Assembly (NCBI RefSeq): GCF_003116035.1
Contig: NZ_LGQW01000015.1
Location: 4,083,421 to 4,147,420, forward strand
Direction: 5' to 3'
Length of the DNA stretch: 64,000 nt
From: Azospirillum sp. TSH64
GTDB taxonomy: Bacteria > Pseudomonadota > Alphaproteobacteria > Azospirillales > Azospirillaceae
The notes beneath the pieces are model-generated. The model did no database searches. It saw only the letters and a list, made by a program, of their open reading frames with translations, and was not told the origin of the DNA. Position numbers and translations under genes: made by a program. The number at the start of each line of letters is the position of its first letter. The stretch's first letter is position 1. Shown piece after piece: positions 38,597 through 46,500 of the stretch.

Positions 38597-40171
38597 TCAG
38601 CCCTTCAGGTCGGTGTTCCAGAAGAACGGCCAGGGCGTCGGGGTGTAGCCGGTCAGCTTGTCGCTGCTGGCGGCGAGGTTGTAGAACTCGCCGACCTTGA
38701 TGCTCGGCACCTCGCTGTAGAACAGCGATTGCAGGGTCACCCACTTCGCCTTGCGCGCCGCCGGGTCCATCTCGCGGTTGAAGGCGGCCAGCGCCTCCTT
38801 CTTGGCCGGGCTGTCCCACCAGCCGGGATAGCTGGGGTTCAGCACGGTGATCAGCGACGGTTCCGGCACGAAGGTGTGGTAGGTGAAGAAGGAGTCCCAC
38901 CCCTTGTCGTCGCCGCGGCGTTGCAGCAGCGTCGCCCAGTCCAGCACCTGCAAATCGACCTTGAAGCCGGCGAGTTCGAGCTGGGCCTGGGCCACCATGC
39001 TCATCTTGTACAGGAACTCGTACTGCACCGAGGTCATGATGCGGATCGGCTCGCCCTTGTAGCCGGCGGCCTTCAGCAGCTCCGCCGCCTTGCCGGCCGC
39101 ATGGTCGCTGTAGGGCTTGGCGCTGGCCGCATCGTAATAGGGCGTGCCCTGGGCGTAGATCGACCCTTCCGCCTGGACGAATTCGGGATCGCCGAAGCCG
39201 GCCAGCAGCATGTCGTTCGGCTCCAGCGCCGCCAGGACCGCCTGACGGACCTTCGGGTTCGCCATCACGCCGGTCTTGGTGTTCATGATCATCAGCGGGA
39301 AGCCGAACGGCTTGACGATCACCGGCTTGACGCCGGCCGCACCCTTGATGCGCGGCAGGGTTTCCGCCGGCAGGCTGTCGGCGAACTGGTACTGGCCGGC
39401 CAGGACGCCCGACACGCGGGTGGCGGCGTTCGGCACCGGGACGAAGCGGACCTCGCCGATGTTGGCCTTGCGGCTGCCGGCATAGCCGCTGGGCGTGCCG
39501 GCGGGCGAGGCGTAGGCGTCGTGGCGCACCAGCCGGATATACTGGTCGGGCTTGTGCTCCAGCAGCTTGTAGGGGCCGGTGCCGATCAGCGACTTCAGGG
39601 CGCCCGGCCCGTCGATCACCGACTTCGGCACGATGGCGGCGGCGCCGTTGTTCATCGCCAGCAGCGCGGTCAGGGGCGCGAAGGGCTCCTTCAGCGCGAT
39701 GACGACGGCGTCCGCACCCTTGGCGGCGATGCTCTCCACCAGCGGGGCGACGGTCTTGCCGCGCGGCGAGGCCTTGGTCCAATGGTCGAGCGAGGCGACC
39801 ACGTCGTCCGCCGTGACGGTGCTGCCGTCATGGAAGGTGACGCCGCTGCGCAGCGGGATGGTGTAGGTCTTGCCGTCCGCCGACACCTGCGGCAGGGCCG
39901 AGGCCACCAGCGGGGCCAGCTTCCAGTCGCCGTCGAAGGTGAACAGCGTCTCGAACATGTGCTGGGTGATGATGCTGACGAGGTCGGACGTGGTGCCGAC
40001 CGGGTCCAGCGTCGGCGGCTCGCCGATGGTGGCGACCGTGACGACCGATGCGCCGCCCTGCTGGGCCAGCGCAGGGGTGGTCCAGCTTCCGAGAATTCCA
40101 GTGGAAAGCCCGCCTGCGGCCAGCGTCGTGCCGAGGGCGGTGTTGAACAGACGTCGCGTGATCCCTGTCAT
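38597..40171 (-). CDS. Peptide-type ABC transporter substrate-binding protein (family 5)
   Basis: 524 residues from ATG 40171 (MTGITRRLFNTALG), which follows GGGAGACGG; the frame continues upstream to 40249 but would add a non-signal sequence. A Tat-like N-terminus (ITRRLF then a hydrophobic stretch ending TPALAQ) suggests folded export, though the twin-arginine context is weak. The mature part has GEPPTLDPVGTTSDLV, FHDGSTVTADDVVASLDHW, IGTGPYKLLEH and NPKVRQAVLAAL. The first gene of the leftward operon, divergent from an IclR regulator. Likely ligands are N-acyl-D-amino acids or D-residue peptides (inference from the deacylase). Confidence 0.93.
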   Translation of the reverse strand: MTGITRRLFNTALGTTLAAGGLSTGILGSWTTPALAQQGGASVVTVATIGEPPTLDPVGTTSDLVSIITQHMFETLFTFDGDWKLAPLVASALPQVSADGKTYTIPLRSGVTFHDGSTVTADDVVASLDHWTKASPRGKTVAPLVESIAAKGADAVVIALKEPFAPLTALLAMNNGAAAIVPKSVIDGPGALKSLIGTGPYKLLEHKPDQYIRLVRHDAYASPAGTPSGYAGSRKANIGEVRFVPVPNAATRVSGVLAGQYQFADSLPAETLPRIKGAAGVKPVIVKPFGFPLMIMNTKTGVMANPKVRQAVLAALEPNDMLLAGFGDPEFVQAEGSIYAQGTPYYDAASAKPYSDHAAGKAAELLKAAGYKGEPIRIMTSVQYEFLYKMSMVAQAQLELAGFKVDLQVLDWATLLQRRGDDKGWDSFFTYHTFVPEPSLITVLNPSYPGWWDSPAKKEALAAFNREMDPAARKAKWVTLQSLFYSEVPSIKVGEFYNLAASSDKLTGYTPTPWPFFWNTDLKG

Positions 40172-40188
40172 TTCCGTCTCCCGAACCG

Positions 40189-40250
40189 TTTGTCCGAAAT
40201 ATCGGACGTCGGTCTTGTATTCCAGACAAGCGAACGGTATATCGGACAAA
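40189..40250. promoter_or_regulatory. IclR-type operator region: repeated GTCCGA half sites
   Basis: TTTGTCCGA (40189-40197) and TCGGACAAA (40242-40250) are perfect inverted copies, and a third half site ATCGGAC (40201-40207) forms a tight GTCCGA-AATA-TCGGAC palindrome with the first (40192-40207). All lie between the divergent binding-protein and iclR genes, starting 17 bases upstream of the former. Confidence 0.65.
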
Positions 40251-40314
40251 GACCGCTGGCAAGCCGAAAATCCGCGTGCTAATCGGTTGTGCGACGACCA
40301 GGGAGCGTGGATCG

Positions 40315-41115
40315 ATGAAAAGCGGCGAAGCAGCGGTGAAGCAGGCCGAGGAGAAGCAGTCTGCGGAAAAGCCGACGGGCCGCGCCCGCGGCATCGACCG
40401 TGTCATCGCGCTGATGGAGCATCTGCACGACCGGCGCGCTCCGACGCGCATCGCCGACATCGCCCGCGACACCGGCACCCCGCGCTCGACCATGTACGAG
40501 TTGGTCAACACGCTGGTGGAGGCGCGCTGGCTGGAGCTGCGCGACGGCGACGGCACGGTCTATTTCGGGCCGGCGATGCATTACTACGGCAGCGATTACC
40601 TCGACAGCGTCGACCTGATCCGCAAGGCGCGGGTGGAGGTCGCCCACATCGCCGAGACGGTGGGGGAGACCGCGCAGTTCTGCACGCTGGACGGCGACAA
40701 GTATCTGGTCGTGCTGAATGAGCCGGGGCGGCGCATGTTCCGCATCAGCTCCGAGATCGGCATCAAGGTGCCGATCCCCTGGACGGCGTCCGGCCGTCTG
40801 CTGGTCGATCACCTGGATGCCGAGGAGATCCGGCGCTTCATCCCGTCGGAGGATTTCACCCTGCCCGACGGCCGCCGCATCGCCGAGGACGAGTTCCTGG
40901 AGGACATGCGCCGCGCCCGCACCCAGGGCTATGTCCGCACCACGGCGCTGGTCGACCGCTTCACCACCTGCCTTGCCGCCCCGGTCCGCGATCCGTCCGG
41001 CCGCTGCATCGCCACCATCTGCTTCGTCGTCCCCGCCGACACGACGGAGGAGGCGCAGCAGGTGATGATCGACACGCTGAAGGCCAGCGCGGAGCGCCTG
41101 TCGCCCGGCCGCTGA
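40315..41115 (+). CDS. IclR family transcriptional regulator
   Basis: 266 residues from ATG 40315, which follows GGGAGCG. N-terminal winged helix (about residues 25-85): GIDRVIALMEHL, RIADIARDTGTPRSTMYELVNTLVEARWLE. C-terminal effector domain: IRKARVEVAHIAETVGETAQFC, PIPWTASGRLLVDHL, YVRTTALVDRFTTCLAAPVRD. Its divergent position and the palindromes between them point to control of the D-aminoacylase/ABC operon. The basic, Lys/Glu-rich 25-residue N-terminal tail is slightly longer than usual. Confidence 0.93.
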   Translation: MKSGEAAVKQAEEKQSAEKPTGRARGIDRVIALMEHLHDRRAPTRIADIARDTGTPRSTMYELVNTLVEARWLELRDGDGTVYFGPAMHYYGSDYLDSVDLIRKARVEVAHIAETVGETAQFCTLDGDKYLVVLNEPGRRMFRISSEIGIKVPIPWTASGRLLVDHLDAEEIRRFIPSEDFTLPDGRRIAEDEFLEDMRRARTQGYVRTTALVDRFTTCLAAPVRDPSGRCIATICFVVPADTTEEAQQVMIDTLKASAERLSPGR

Positions 41116-41429
41116 TACCGGTGCGGAATGGGCGCCGGGCCGTTGTCATTTGACGACCGCGCACCACATGTTTTAAATGGGGGCAGACAGCGAGCAGTAA
41201 TAGCGCTGCGAAAGCCCCATAATCCCCGATAGAGCGCTGCGAAACGTAAATCTGCTTTAAGAATTGGCTTCATCGCCGTCTTTCGCAGCGCTATGCTGCA
41301 ATGCGAAAGAGCCAGTACAGCAATGTGATGTCTCCTCTTTTGCGCATGCGGGATCGTGTCAATATCTTCCTCAACAGGCCGCGACACCGGCCGCCGGAAT
41401 TCAAAACCCGATACTGAAGGAAGACCGCC
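41116..41429. other. 314-base spacer with no gene
   Basis: Less GC-rich than its surroundings. It holds three copies of a 12-mer (see 41200-41294) and, near its right end, the upstream region of the 68-residue gene. No protein-coding frame with a ribosome site was found. Confidence 0.6.
41200..41294. repeat. AGCGCTGCGAAA repeats, two direct and one inverted
   Basis: AGCGCTGCGAAA occurs at 41202-41213 and 41233-41244, and its complement TTTCGCAGCGCT at 41281-41292. The first and third copies extend to a perfect 15-bp inverted repeat (41200-41214 and 41280-41294) around 65 bases. This may be a regulator-binding cluster or an RNA stem. Confidence 0.6.
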
Positions 41430-41636
41430 ATGACCCCGTATGATGTCGAATCCGCCAAGTTCGCTGCCAAGTTCGCCATTGCCCGCATCGTTGTCGGCGC
41501 CATCCTGTTCGCCGCCGTCGCCGCGGTCGCCCAGATGAACCCGAACGCCATCCTGGCCGCCGACGAGGCCCGTGCCGCCGTCGCCCTGGAGATGGTCAAG
41601 ACCATGCCGGTGACCGTCGCCGACGCCGCCCACTGA
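41430..41636 (+). CDS. Small membrane protein, 68 aa
   Basis: 68 residues, ATG preceded by GAAGGA. One hydrophobic helix (about residues 16-36, ARIVVGAILFAAVAAVAQM) with short polar ends and an Ala-rich C-terminal half. No family is recognised. The strong ribosome site and codon use (GC in third positions) support a real gene. Confidence 0.6.
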   Translation: MTPYDVESAKFAAKFAIARIVVGAILFAAVAAVAQMNPNAILAADEARAAVALEMVKTMPVTVADAAH

Positions 41637-41729
41637 GCGCATCACGGTCCGCAGGCCGGGCCGGTGGTGCAACATTGACGGCTTGCCCCTGTTTGCTGGG
41701 ACTGATACCCGGCTGACAAGGAGGCGCCG

Positions 41730-41972
41730 ATGCCCCGCACCACCGACCCCGCAGACGGTCAAATAGCAGACGGCCAAGTTACAGGCGGCCAAAGTACGGA
41801 CGGCCGAGCGACCGGCGACCGCCAGTCCGGTCAGGCCCAGGTGCCGAAGCCGCCTTCCCGCGCGGAAGTCGAAGAGATCAGCCGCTCGCAGGAGTATCTG
41901 ACCGACGACTGGACCGGCGACGGCGGCGGCAAACCCCCGGGCGACCGGCAGGGCGACCGCAAGGACGGCTGA
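41730..41972 (+). CDS. Small hydrophilic hypothetical protein, 80 aa
   Basis: 80 residues with a strong AAGGAGG ribosome site. The N-terminal half is a low-complexity series of DGQ, GGQ and DGR units (DGQIADGQVTGGQSTDGRAT), and the middle has a conserved-looking segment PPSRAEVEEISRSQEYLTDDW. No signal peptide or known domain. It is directly followed by an 18-bp hairpin. Confidence 0.6.
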   Translation: MPRTTDPADGQIADGQVTGGQSTDGRATGDRQSGQAQVPKPPSRAEVEEISRSQEYLTDDWTGDGGGKPPGDRQGDRKDG

Positions 41973-42006
41973 GGCCGCCGTCCTCGTCACAGCAGTCCCA
42001 TTCCAC

Positions 42007-42053
42007 CGAACGGGCTGGAAGCCGGAGGGATCCGACGGCTTCCAGCCCGTTCG
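42007..42053. terminator. 18-bp perfect stem-loop after the 80-aa gene
   Basis: Arms 42007-42024 and 42036-42053 are exact complements (18 bp, starting CGAACGGGCTGG), with an 11-base loop. It starts 34 bases after the stop of the small gene. There is no clear U-run (TCTGTCC follows), so it may be a terminator, a 3'-end stabiliser, or part of the upstream region of the cell wall hydrolase gene. Confidence 0.6.
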
Positions 42054-42198
42054 TCTGTCCGCATGACGCCATCGGGATCCGAACGGCGTACATCCTCCGC
42101 CCTCAGGCTTAAGCTCTCTGAGAGATGGACGAATCCGGGAACTTGCAGTCCGCGCTCCTGTCGAAGGAAGTCCCCCTTCCTGAACCGGAGAGACTGGG

Positions 42199-43062
42199 AT
42201 GCGCAACCTCCTCACCACTCTGCTGCTTGCAGCCGCCCTGTCGCCCACGGCAGCCGCTGCGCAGGCCGTCGGTGCAGATGACGGCGCTGCCGTTTGCCGG
42301 CCGGGTGACAAGGGCTGCGCGCGGTTCGTCGGCGACGAGAAGGGCGGCGTGCCGAAGCGGGGCGGCGCCAAGCAGGCGGTGATGATCGGCGCCTCAGTCT
42401 TCATGCTGACCCCGTGGCAGGCCGAACGGGAGCGCCGCTGTCTTGCGCTGGCCGGCTGGGCCGAAGCGCGGGGCGAGGGCGCCGACGCCATGGCGGCCGT
42501 CATGTGGGTGGTCGCCAACCGCGCCGCCTCTGCCGATCAGCCGTCGCTGCCCTGCCGCGTCGTCGTCGCGACCGGCCAGTTCGAGCCTTTCGCGGCGCCG
42601 CCCGTCGAGCCCGCCAACCGGAAGACGGCCAAGGCGGTCAAGGCAAAGGGCAGGCAGGCGGACAAGGCGGCCCGGCAGGCGAAGGCCGAGCAGGCGAAGC
42701 TGGCGGCCGATCCGCGTGTCGAAACCCGGCGCATCCTGGCGGAGATTCGCCGGCAGGCCGCGGTGATCCGGGCGGGCGGCATGCCGTCCTGGCCGAAGAC
42801 GCGCCTCGCCCCCGACCAAGAGGCGTTGCGCACCGCGCGCGGGCTGGCCTGGAACCTGAACGACGACGACCTGCCCGATCCGACCGCCCGCGCCTCGATG
42901 TTCTACAGCCCGCCGGCACAGGCCGCGCTGCGCCGCCAGAAGCCGGAATGGGCGGAGGCGCGGCTGAAGACCGCCTCCATCGGCGGCCATTCCTTCTACC
43001 GCGCGCCGACCCCGCCCGAAGAGCGCACCATCGCCACCCTGGTGGCAGAGTTTGCGGAGTAA
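42199..43062 (+). CDS. Cell wall hydrolase, SleB family
   Basis: 287 residues with a signal peptide (residues 1-21, ending AAAAQA). The SleB hydrolase domain is split: CLALAGWAEARGEGADAMAAVMWVVANRA (about 81-109, with the catalytic Glu in EARGE), CRVVVATGQFEPF, then an inserted Lys/Ala-rich stretch (about 135-175), and FYSPPAQ with GGHSFYR near the C-terminus. It should cut peptidoglycan as a lytic transglycosylase-like enzyme. Alphaproteobacterial SleB proteins act in wall remodelling rather than spore germination. The inserted basic segment is unusual. Confidence 0.85.
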   Translation: MRNLLTTLLLAAALSPTAAAAQAVGADDGAAVCRPGDKGCARFVGDEKGGVPKRGGAKQAVMIGASVFMLTPWQAERERRCLALAGWAEARGEGADAMAAVMWVVANRAASADQPSLPCRVVVATGQFEPFAAPPVEPANRKTAKAVKAKGRQADKAARQAKAEQAKLAADPRVETRRILAEIRRQAAVIRAGGMPSWPKTRLAPDQEALRTARGLAWNLNDDDLPDPTARASMFYSPPAQAALRRQKPEWAEARLKTASIGGHSFYRAPTPPEERTIATLVAEFAE

Positions 43063-43217
43063 AGTGCCGGGGCAGGCGGCCTCCAGCGGAAATGGCCGGG
43101 CGGATATCCGGTCCGGTTAAGTCGATATTCTCTGTCAAGTACTTGACCCAGCGGACCAGACCGGATTTGCAGGGGTGATGTTTGTATTTTTCATCATGCG
43201 GAAAGGCCGGTGCCGAA

Positions 43218-43231
43218 TTGCTGTAGATCAA
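43218..43231. promoter_or_regulatory. FixK/FNR-like box upstream of the CBS-BON gene
   Basis: TTGCTGTAGATCAA matches the alphaproteobacterial FixK consensus TTG[AC]-N6-[TG]CAA and differs from the FNR consensus TTGAT-N4-ATCAA by one base. It starts 76 bases before the CBS-BON start, a normal distance for an activator site, suggesting low-oxygen control. Confidence 0.6.
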
Positions 43232-43293
43232 TCGCTCTCGTCTGTCGACCTCCTAGGCTGTCTCCGTTCCACGACATCAAAGGGAGAGAAACG

Positions 43294-43995
43294 ATGAAAG
43301 CAATCGATCTGATGACGCCGCGGGTCATCACCATCGGCCCGGACGCGACCGTCGCCGATGCCGCCCGGACGATGCTGGAGAATCACATCAGCGGCCTGCC
43401 GGTGGTCGATGCCGCCGGCAAGGTGGTGGGGATCATCAGCGAAGGCGACCTGCTGCGCCGGGTGGAGCTGGGGACGGAGCGTCACCGCTCCTGGTGGCTC
43501 GGGCTGGTGTCCGGCGGCACCCTGCCGGCGGAGGATTTCATCAAGTCCCATGCCCGCAAGGTCGCCGACGTGATGACCGCCCACGTCACCACGGTGGACG
43601 AGAGCGCCTCGCCCGAAGAGGTCGTGCGGGTGATGGAGACGCGGCGGATCAAGCGCGTGCCGGTGGTGCGCCACGGCGCCCTGGTCGGCATCATCAGCCG
43701 CGCCAACCTGTTGCGCGCGCTGGCCAGCGTCTCGCCGGAAACGCCGGCCGCCGCGGCTGACGACCGCGACCTGAAGGAGCGGGTGGCCGCCGCCGTCAAG
43801 GAACTGTCGTGGGACTCGCGTTCGCACGACGCCATCGTCGTCCGCAACGGCGTCGTCCAGCTCTGGGGCTTCGTCAGCAGCGTGTCGCAGCGGGACGCGC
43901 TGCGCATCGCGGCGGAGCGCGTCCCCGGCGTGAAGTCGGTGGAGAACAACATCCAGGTCGTCGACCCCGCCGAAAGCGGCGCCTGGGGTCTTTGA
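43294..43995 (+). CDS. CBS-domain pair plus BON domain protein
   Basis: 233 residues from ATG 43294, after GGGAGAG. CBS1 (about 1-60) contains MTPRVITIGPDATVADAARTM and ISGLPVVDAAGKVVGIISEGDLLRR. CBS2 (about 92-150) contains VADVMTAHVTTVDESASPEEVVRVM and IKRVPVVRHGALVGIISRANLLRAL. A C-terminal BON domain (about 165-228) contains VVRNGVVQLWGFVSS. CBS pairs bind adenine nucleotides and BON domains bind membranes. Such proteins are often part of anaerobic or stress regulons, consistent with the upstream FixK-like box. Confidence 0.92.
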   Translation: MKAIDLMTPRVITIGPDATVADAARTMLENHISGLPVVDAAGKVVGIISEGDLLRRVELGTERHRSWWLGLVSGGTLPAEDFIKSHARKVADVMTAHVTTVDESASPEEVVRVMETRRIKRVPVVRHGALVGIISRANLLRALASVSPETPAAAADDRDLKERVAAAVKELSWDSRSHDAIVVRNGVVQLWGFVSSVSQRDALRIAAERVPGVKSVENNIQVVDPAESGAWGL

Positions 43996-44025
43996 CGTAA
44001 AGGATGTGCCGGGGAAGGCGCGCGG

Positions 44026-45321
44026 TCAGATCTTCCCCGGCAGCCGCGCTCCGACCAGATGGGTCGCCTGCGCGCCATACTCATAGACGGCCTCCTGCAC
44101 CGTCCGGGCCGACAGGGTGTCGGGGGCGGTGCTGGGAAGCGGCATCTCCGCCTCCGGCAGTTTGCCGGTGATGTGCTCGGCCAGGCAGCGGCCGAGCACG
44201 GTGCCGGGGGCGATGCCGCGGCCGTTGTAGCCGCTGAAGCCGATGACGTTGCGGTCCAGCCGGTGGAAGCGGGGCAGATTGTCCTTGGTCATGCCGATCT
44301 GGCCGTACCATTCGGATTCGAACCGCACCGGCCCCAGCTGCGGGAACAGCGCGGCCAGCGAGCGCAGCGCCCAGGCGCGGTGGACCGCCGTTCCGGTCCC
44401 GCGCAGCGCGCCGACGCTGCCGAACACCAGCCGGCCCCGGCGGTCGAAGCGGTAGGAACTCAGCACAGACTTGGTGTCCCACACCCCCTGGCGTTCCGGC
44501 AGGATGGCCTTCTGCATCGCATCGGACAGCGGCTCCGTCGCCAGATTGAAATAGGGCAGGTGGACCTGCTCGGTGCGCAGCTGCACCCAGGGGCCGATGC
44601 TGTAGGCGTCGGTGGCGACCACCACCCAGTCGGCGGTGACCGATCCGTCCGGCGTCTTCACCTCCCACCCGGCTCTGGTCTGGCTCGCCGACTGCACGGG
44701 GCTGCCGGTGAAGATGCGGGCCCCCGCCGCGATGGCCGCCGTCGCCAACCCGCGGGCATAGGCCAGCGGCTGGATGGTGCCGGCGCGCAGATCCAGAAGC
44801 GAGCCGGTGTAGGCCGTGGTGCCGACCTTCTCCGCCGTCTCCTTCGCGTCCAGCAGGCGGACCGGTGCGCCGCGCTTCTGCCAGATGGCCGCCCGCTGCT
44901 CCAGTTCGCGCAGGCCCGCCGGGCCGACGCCGCAATGGAGCGTGCCGCTGCGCTCGTCCTCGCAGGCGATGCCGTGCCTGGTGATCAGGTCGAAGACGGC
45001 GCGCGGCGCGTTGCCCAGCAGCTCGATTAGCCGCTCGCCATAGACCGGTCCCAGGGTGCTGACCAGCTGGTCGGGCATCACCCACATGCCGGCATTGACC
45101 AGCCCGACATTGCGCCCGGCGCCGCCGAAGCCTATCTCCACCGCTTCGACAACCACGGCGCTGACGCCGCTTTCGGCCAGATGCAGCGCCGCCGACAGGC
45201 CGGTGTAGCCGGCGCCGACGATCACCACGTCGGCCTGGACGCTGCCGGACAGCGGTGCTGTCGGCGGTGCCGCCGGTGCAGTGCGTTCCCAAAGCCCATG
45301 CGACCGCGGATCGTTCAGCAT
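44026..45321 (-). CDS. FAD-dependent amine oxidoreductase (DAO family), possible pipecolate oxidase
   Basis: 431 residues from ATG 45321 (MLNDPRSHGLWERTA), the common start of this family; the frame is open to 45402. FAD-binding motif VVIVGAGYTGLSAALHLAESG (about 32-52), then EIGFGGAGRNVGLVNAGMW. Later segments are VVATDAYS, GFSGYNGRGIAPGTVLGRCLAEHI. Members oxidise gamma-glutamylputrescine, sarcosine, proline analogues or L-pipecolate. Its length and neighbours (LysR regulator, HglS) suggest an AmaA-like L-pipecolate oxidase in lysine catabolism; this is inference. Confidence 0.88.
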   Translation of the reverse strand: MLNDPRSHGLWERTAPAAPPTAPLSGSVQADVVIVGAGYTGLSAALHLAESGVSAVVVEAVEIGFGGAGRNVGLVNAGMWVMPDQLVSTLGPVYGERLIELLGNAPRAVFDLITRHGIACEDERSGTLHCGVGPAGLRELEQRAAIWQKRGAPVRLLDAKETAEKVGTTAYTGSLLDLRAGTIQPLAYARGLATAAIAAGARIFTGSPVQSASQTRAGWEVKTPDGSVTADWVVVATDAYSIGPWVQLRTEQVHLPYFNLATEPLSDAMQKAILPERQGVWDTKSVLSSYRFDRRGRLVFGSVGALRGTGTAVHRAWALRSLAALFPQLGPVRFESEWYGQIGMTKDNLPRFHRLDRNVIGFSGYNGRGIAPGTVLGRCLAEHITGKLPEAEMPLPSTAPDTLSARTVQEAVYEYGAQATHLVGARLPGKI

Positions 45322-45472
45322 CCCCTGAGGTCCTTTTCGCGTCTGTTCTGTGCGCCAGTCATTCCCGGTGCGAAAGATTGACTTGCCTACCCCCTTCGGC
45401 AAAATGATCTTTGCTCAACCAGTCATTCCATTCCGGAATGAAATCCGCCGAGCCCCTGATGCAGAGACCCCG
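45322..45472. promoter_or_regulatory. Divergent promoter region with ATTCCGGAAT palindrome
   Basis: The 151-base region between the FAD oxidoreductase and LysR genes is less GC-rich and carries ATTCCGGAAT (45430-45439) with a further half site CATTCC at 45424-45429. This is a plausible LysR binding site (inverted repeat next to its own gene). Confidence 0.5.
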
Positions 45473-46384
45473 ATGCAGAGCCCGCGCCGCTTCCTTCCCT
45501 CCCTGGCCCTGCTCTCCGCCTTCGAGGCGGCGGCGCGCACCGGCAGCATCACCGCGGCGGCCAAGGAGCTGTCGCTGACCCAGAGCGCCGTCAGCCGCCA
45601 GATCAAGGCGCTGGAGGACCTGCTGGAGGTCGAGCTGTTCCACCGCGAACGGCAGACCATCCGCCTGACCGCCGGCGGCGAGTATTACGTGCGCGAGGTG
45701 CGCGACGCCCTGCGCCGGATCAGCACCGCGTCGCTGAACCTGCGCGCCAACCCCTATGGCGGCACGCTCAGCATCGCCATCCTGCCGACCTTCGGCACGC
45801 GCTGGCTGGCGCCGCGCCTGCCAAGCTTCCTGGCCGGCAATCCCGGCATCACCATCAATCTGGTGACGCGGATGGCGCCCTTCGATTTCCGTCTGGACCC
45901 GGTGGATGCCGCGATCCATTTCGGCCGGCCGGACTGGCCGGGCGGGGAGATGGCGCTGCTGCGCCGCGAGACGGTGATTCCCGCCTGCAGCCGGAGCCTG
46001 CGCGACCGCTTCGATTTCCGCCAGCCCGCCGACCTGCGCCTCGCCCCGCTGCTGCACCTGACCAGCCGTCCCGACGCGTGGGAGCGCTGGCTGACCCTGC
46101 ACGGCACGCCGGCCGATGGCGTGCACGGCATGCTGTTCGACCAGTTCGCCACCGCCTCGCAAGCGGCCATCGCCGGGCTGGGCGTGGCGCTGCTTCCGCT
46201 GTTCCTGATCGAGGAGGAGTTGCGGTCGGGCCAGCTGGTGCCGGCGCTCGATCTGCCGATGGAAAGCGAGAACGCCTATTACGTCGTCTGGCCGTCGGAA
46301 CGGGCAGGCTATCCGCCGCTGGCCGCCTTCCGCGACTGGATCCTGGCGGAGACGGCGGAGTGCCGTACCTCCGGCAGGTCATGA
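45473..46384 (+). CDS. LysR family regulator (GcvA-like)
   Basis: 303 residues. N-terminal winged helix-turn-helix: LSAFEAAARTGSITAAAKELSLTQSAVSRQIKALEDLLEVELF (about 12-55). C-terminal effector domain: GTLSIAILPTFGTRWLAPRLPSFL, VDAAIHFGRPDWPG, and GLGVALLPLFLIEEEL. The start at 45473 (MQSPRRFLPSL) matches the family; its ribosome site is weak. Divergent from the FAD oxidoreductase and upstream of hglS in the same direction, it likely regulates both. Confidence 0.92.
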   Translation: MQSPRRFLPSLALLSAFEAAARTGSITAAAKELSLTQSAVSRQIKALEDLLEVELFHRERQTIRLTAGGEYYVREVRDALRRISTASLNLRANPYGGTLSIAILPTFGTRWLAPRLPSFLAGNPGITINLVTRMAPFDFRLDPVDAAIHFGRPDWPGGEMALLRRETVIPACSRSLRDRFDFRQPADLRLAPLLHLTSRPDAWERWLTLHGTPADGVHGMLFDQFATASQAAIAGLGVALLPLFLIEEELRSGQLVPALDLPMESENAYYVVWPSERAGYPPLAAFRDWILAETAECRTSGRS

Positions 46385-46500
46385 GCTTTCCTCATGATGT
46401 CGGGAAAAACAATCGCAATCCATCCCGCCGCTTCGTTGCTATATCAGCAGCCTGTGAAGGGCCGCGCAGGTCCGGCCAGTCAATGCGAGCGAGATTTGGA

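Noticed and set aside
40929..42518. 529-codon minus-strand open frame over the iclR end and small genes
   Set aside because: It crosses several better-supported plus-strand genes and has no start signal or domain.
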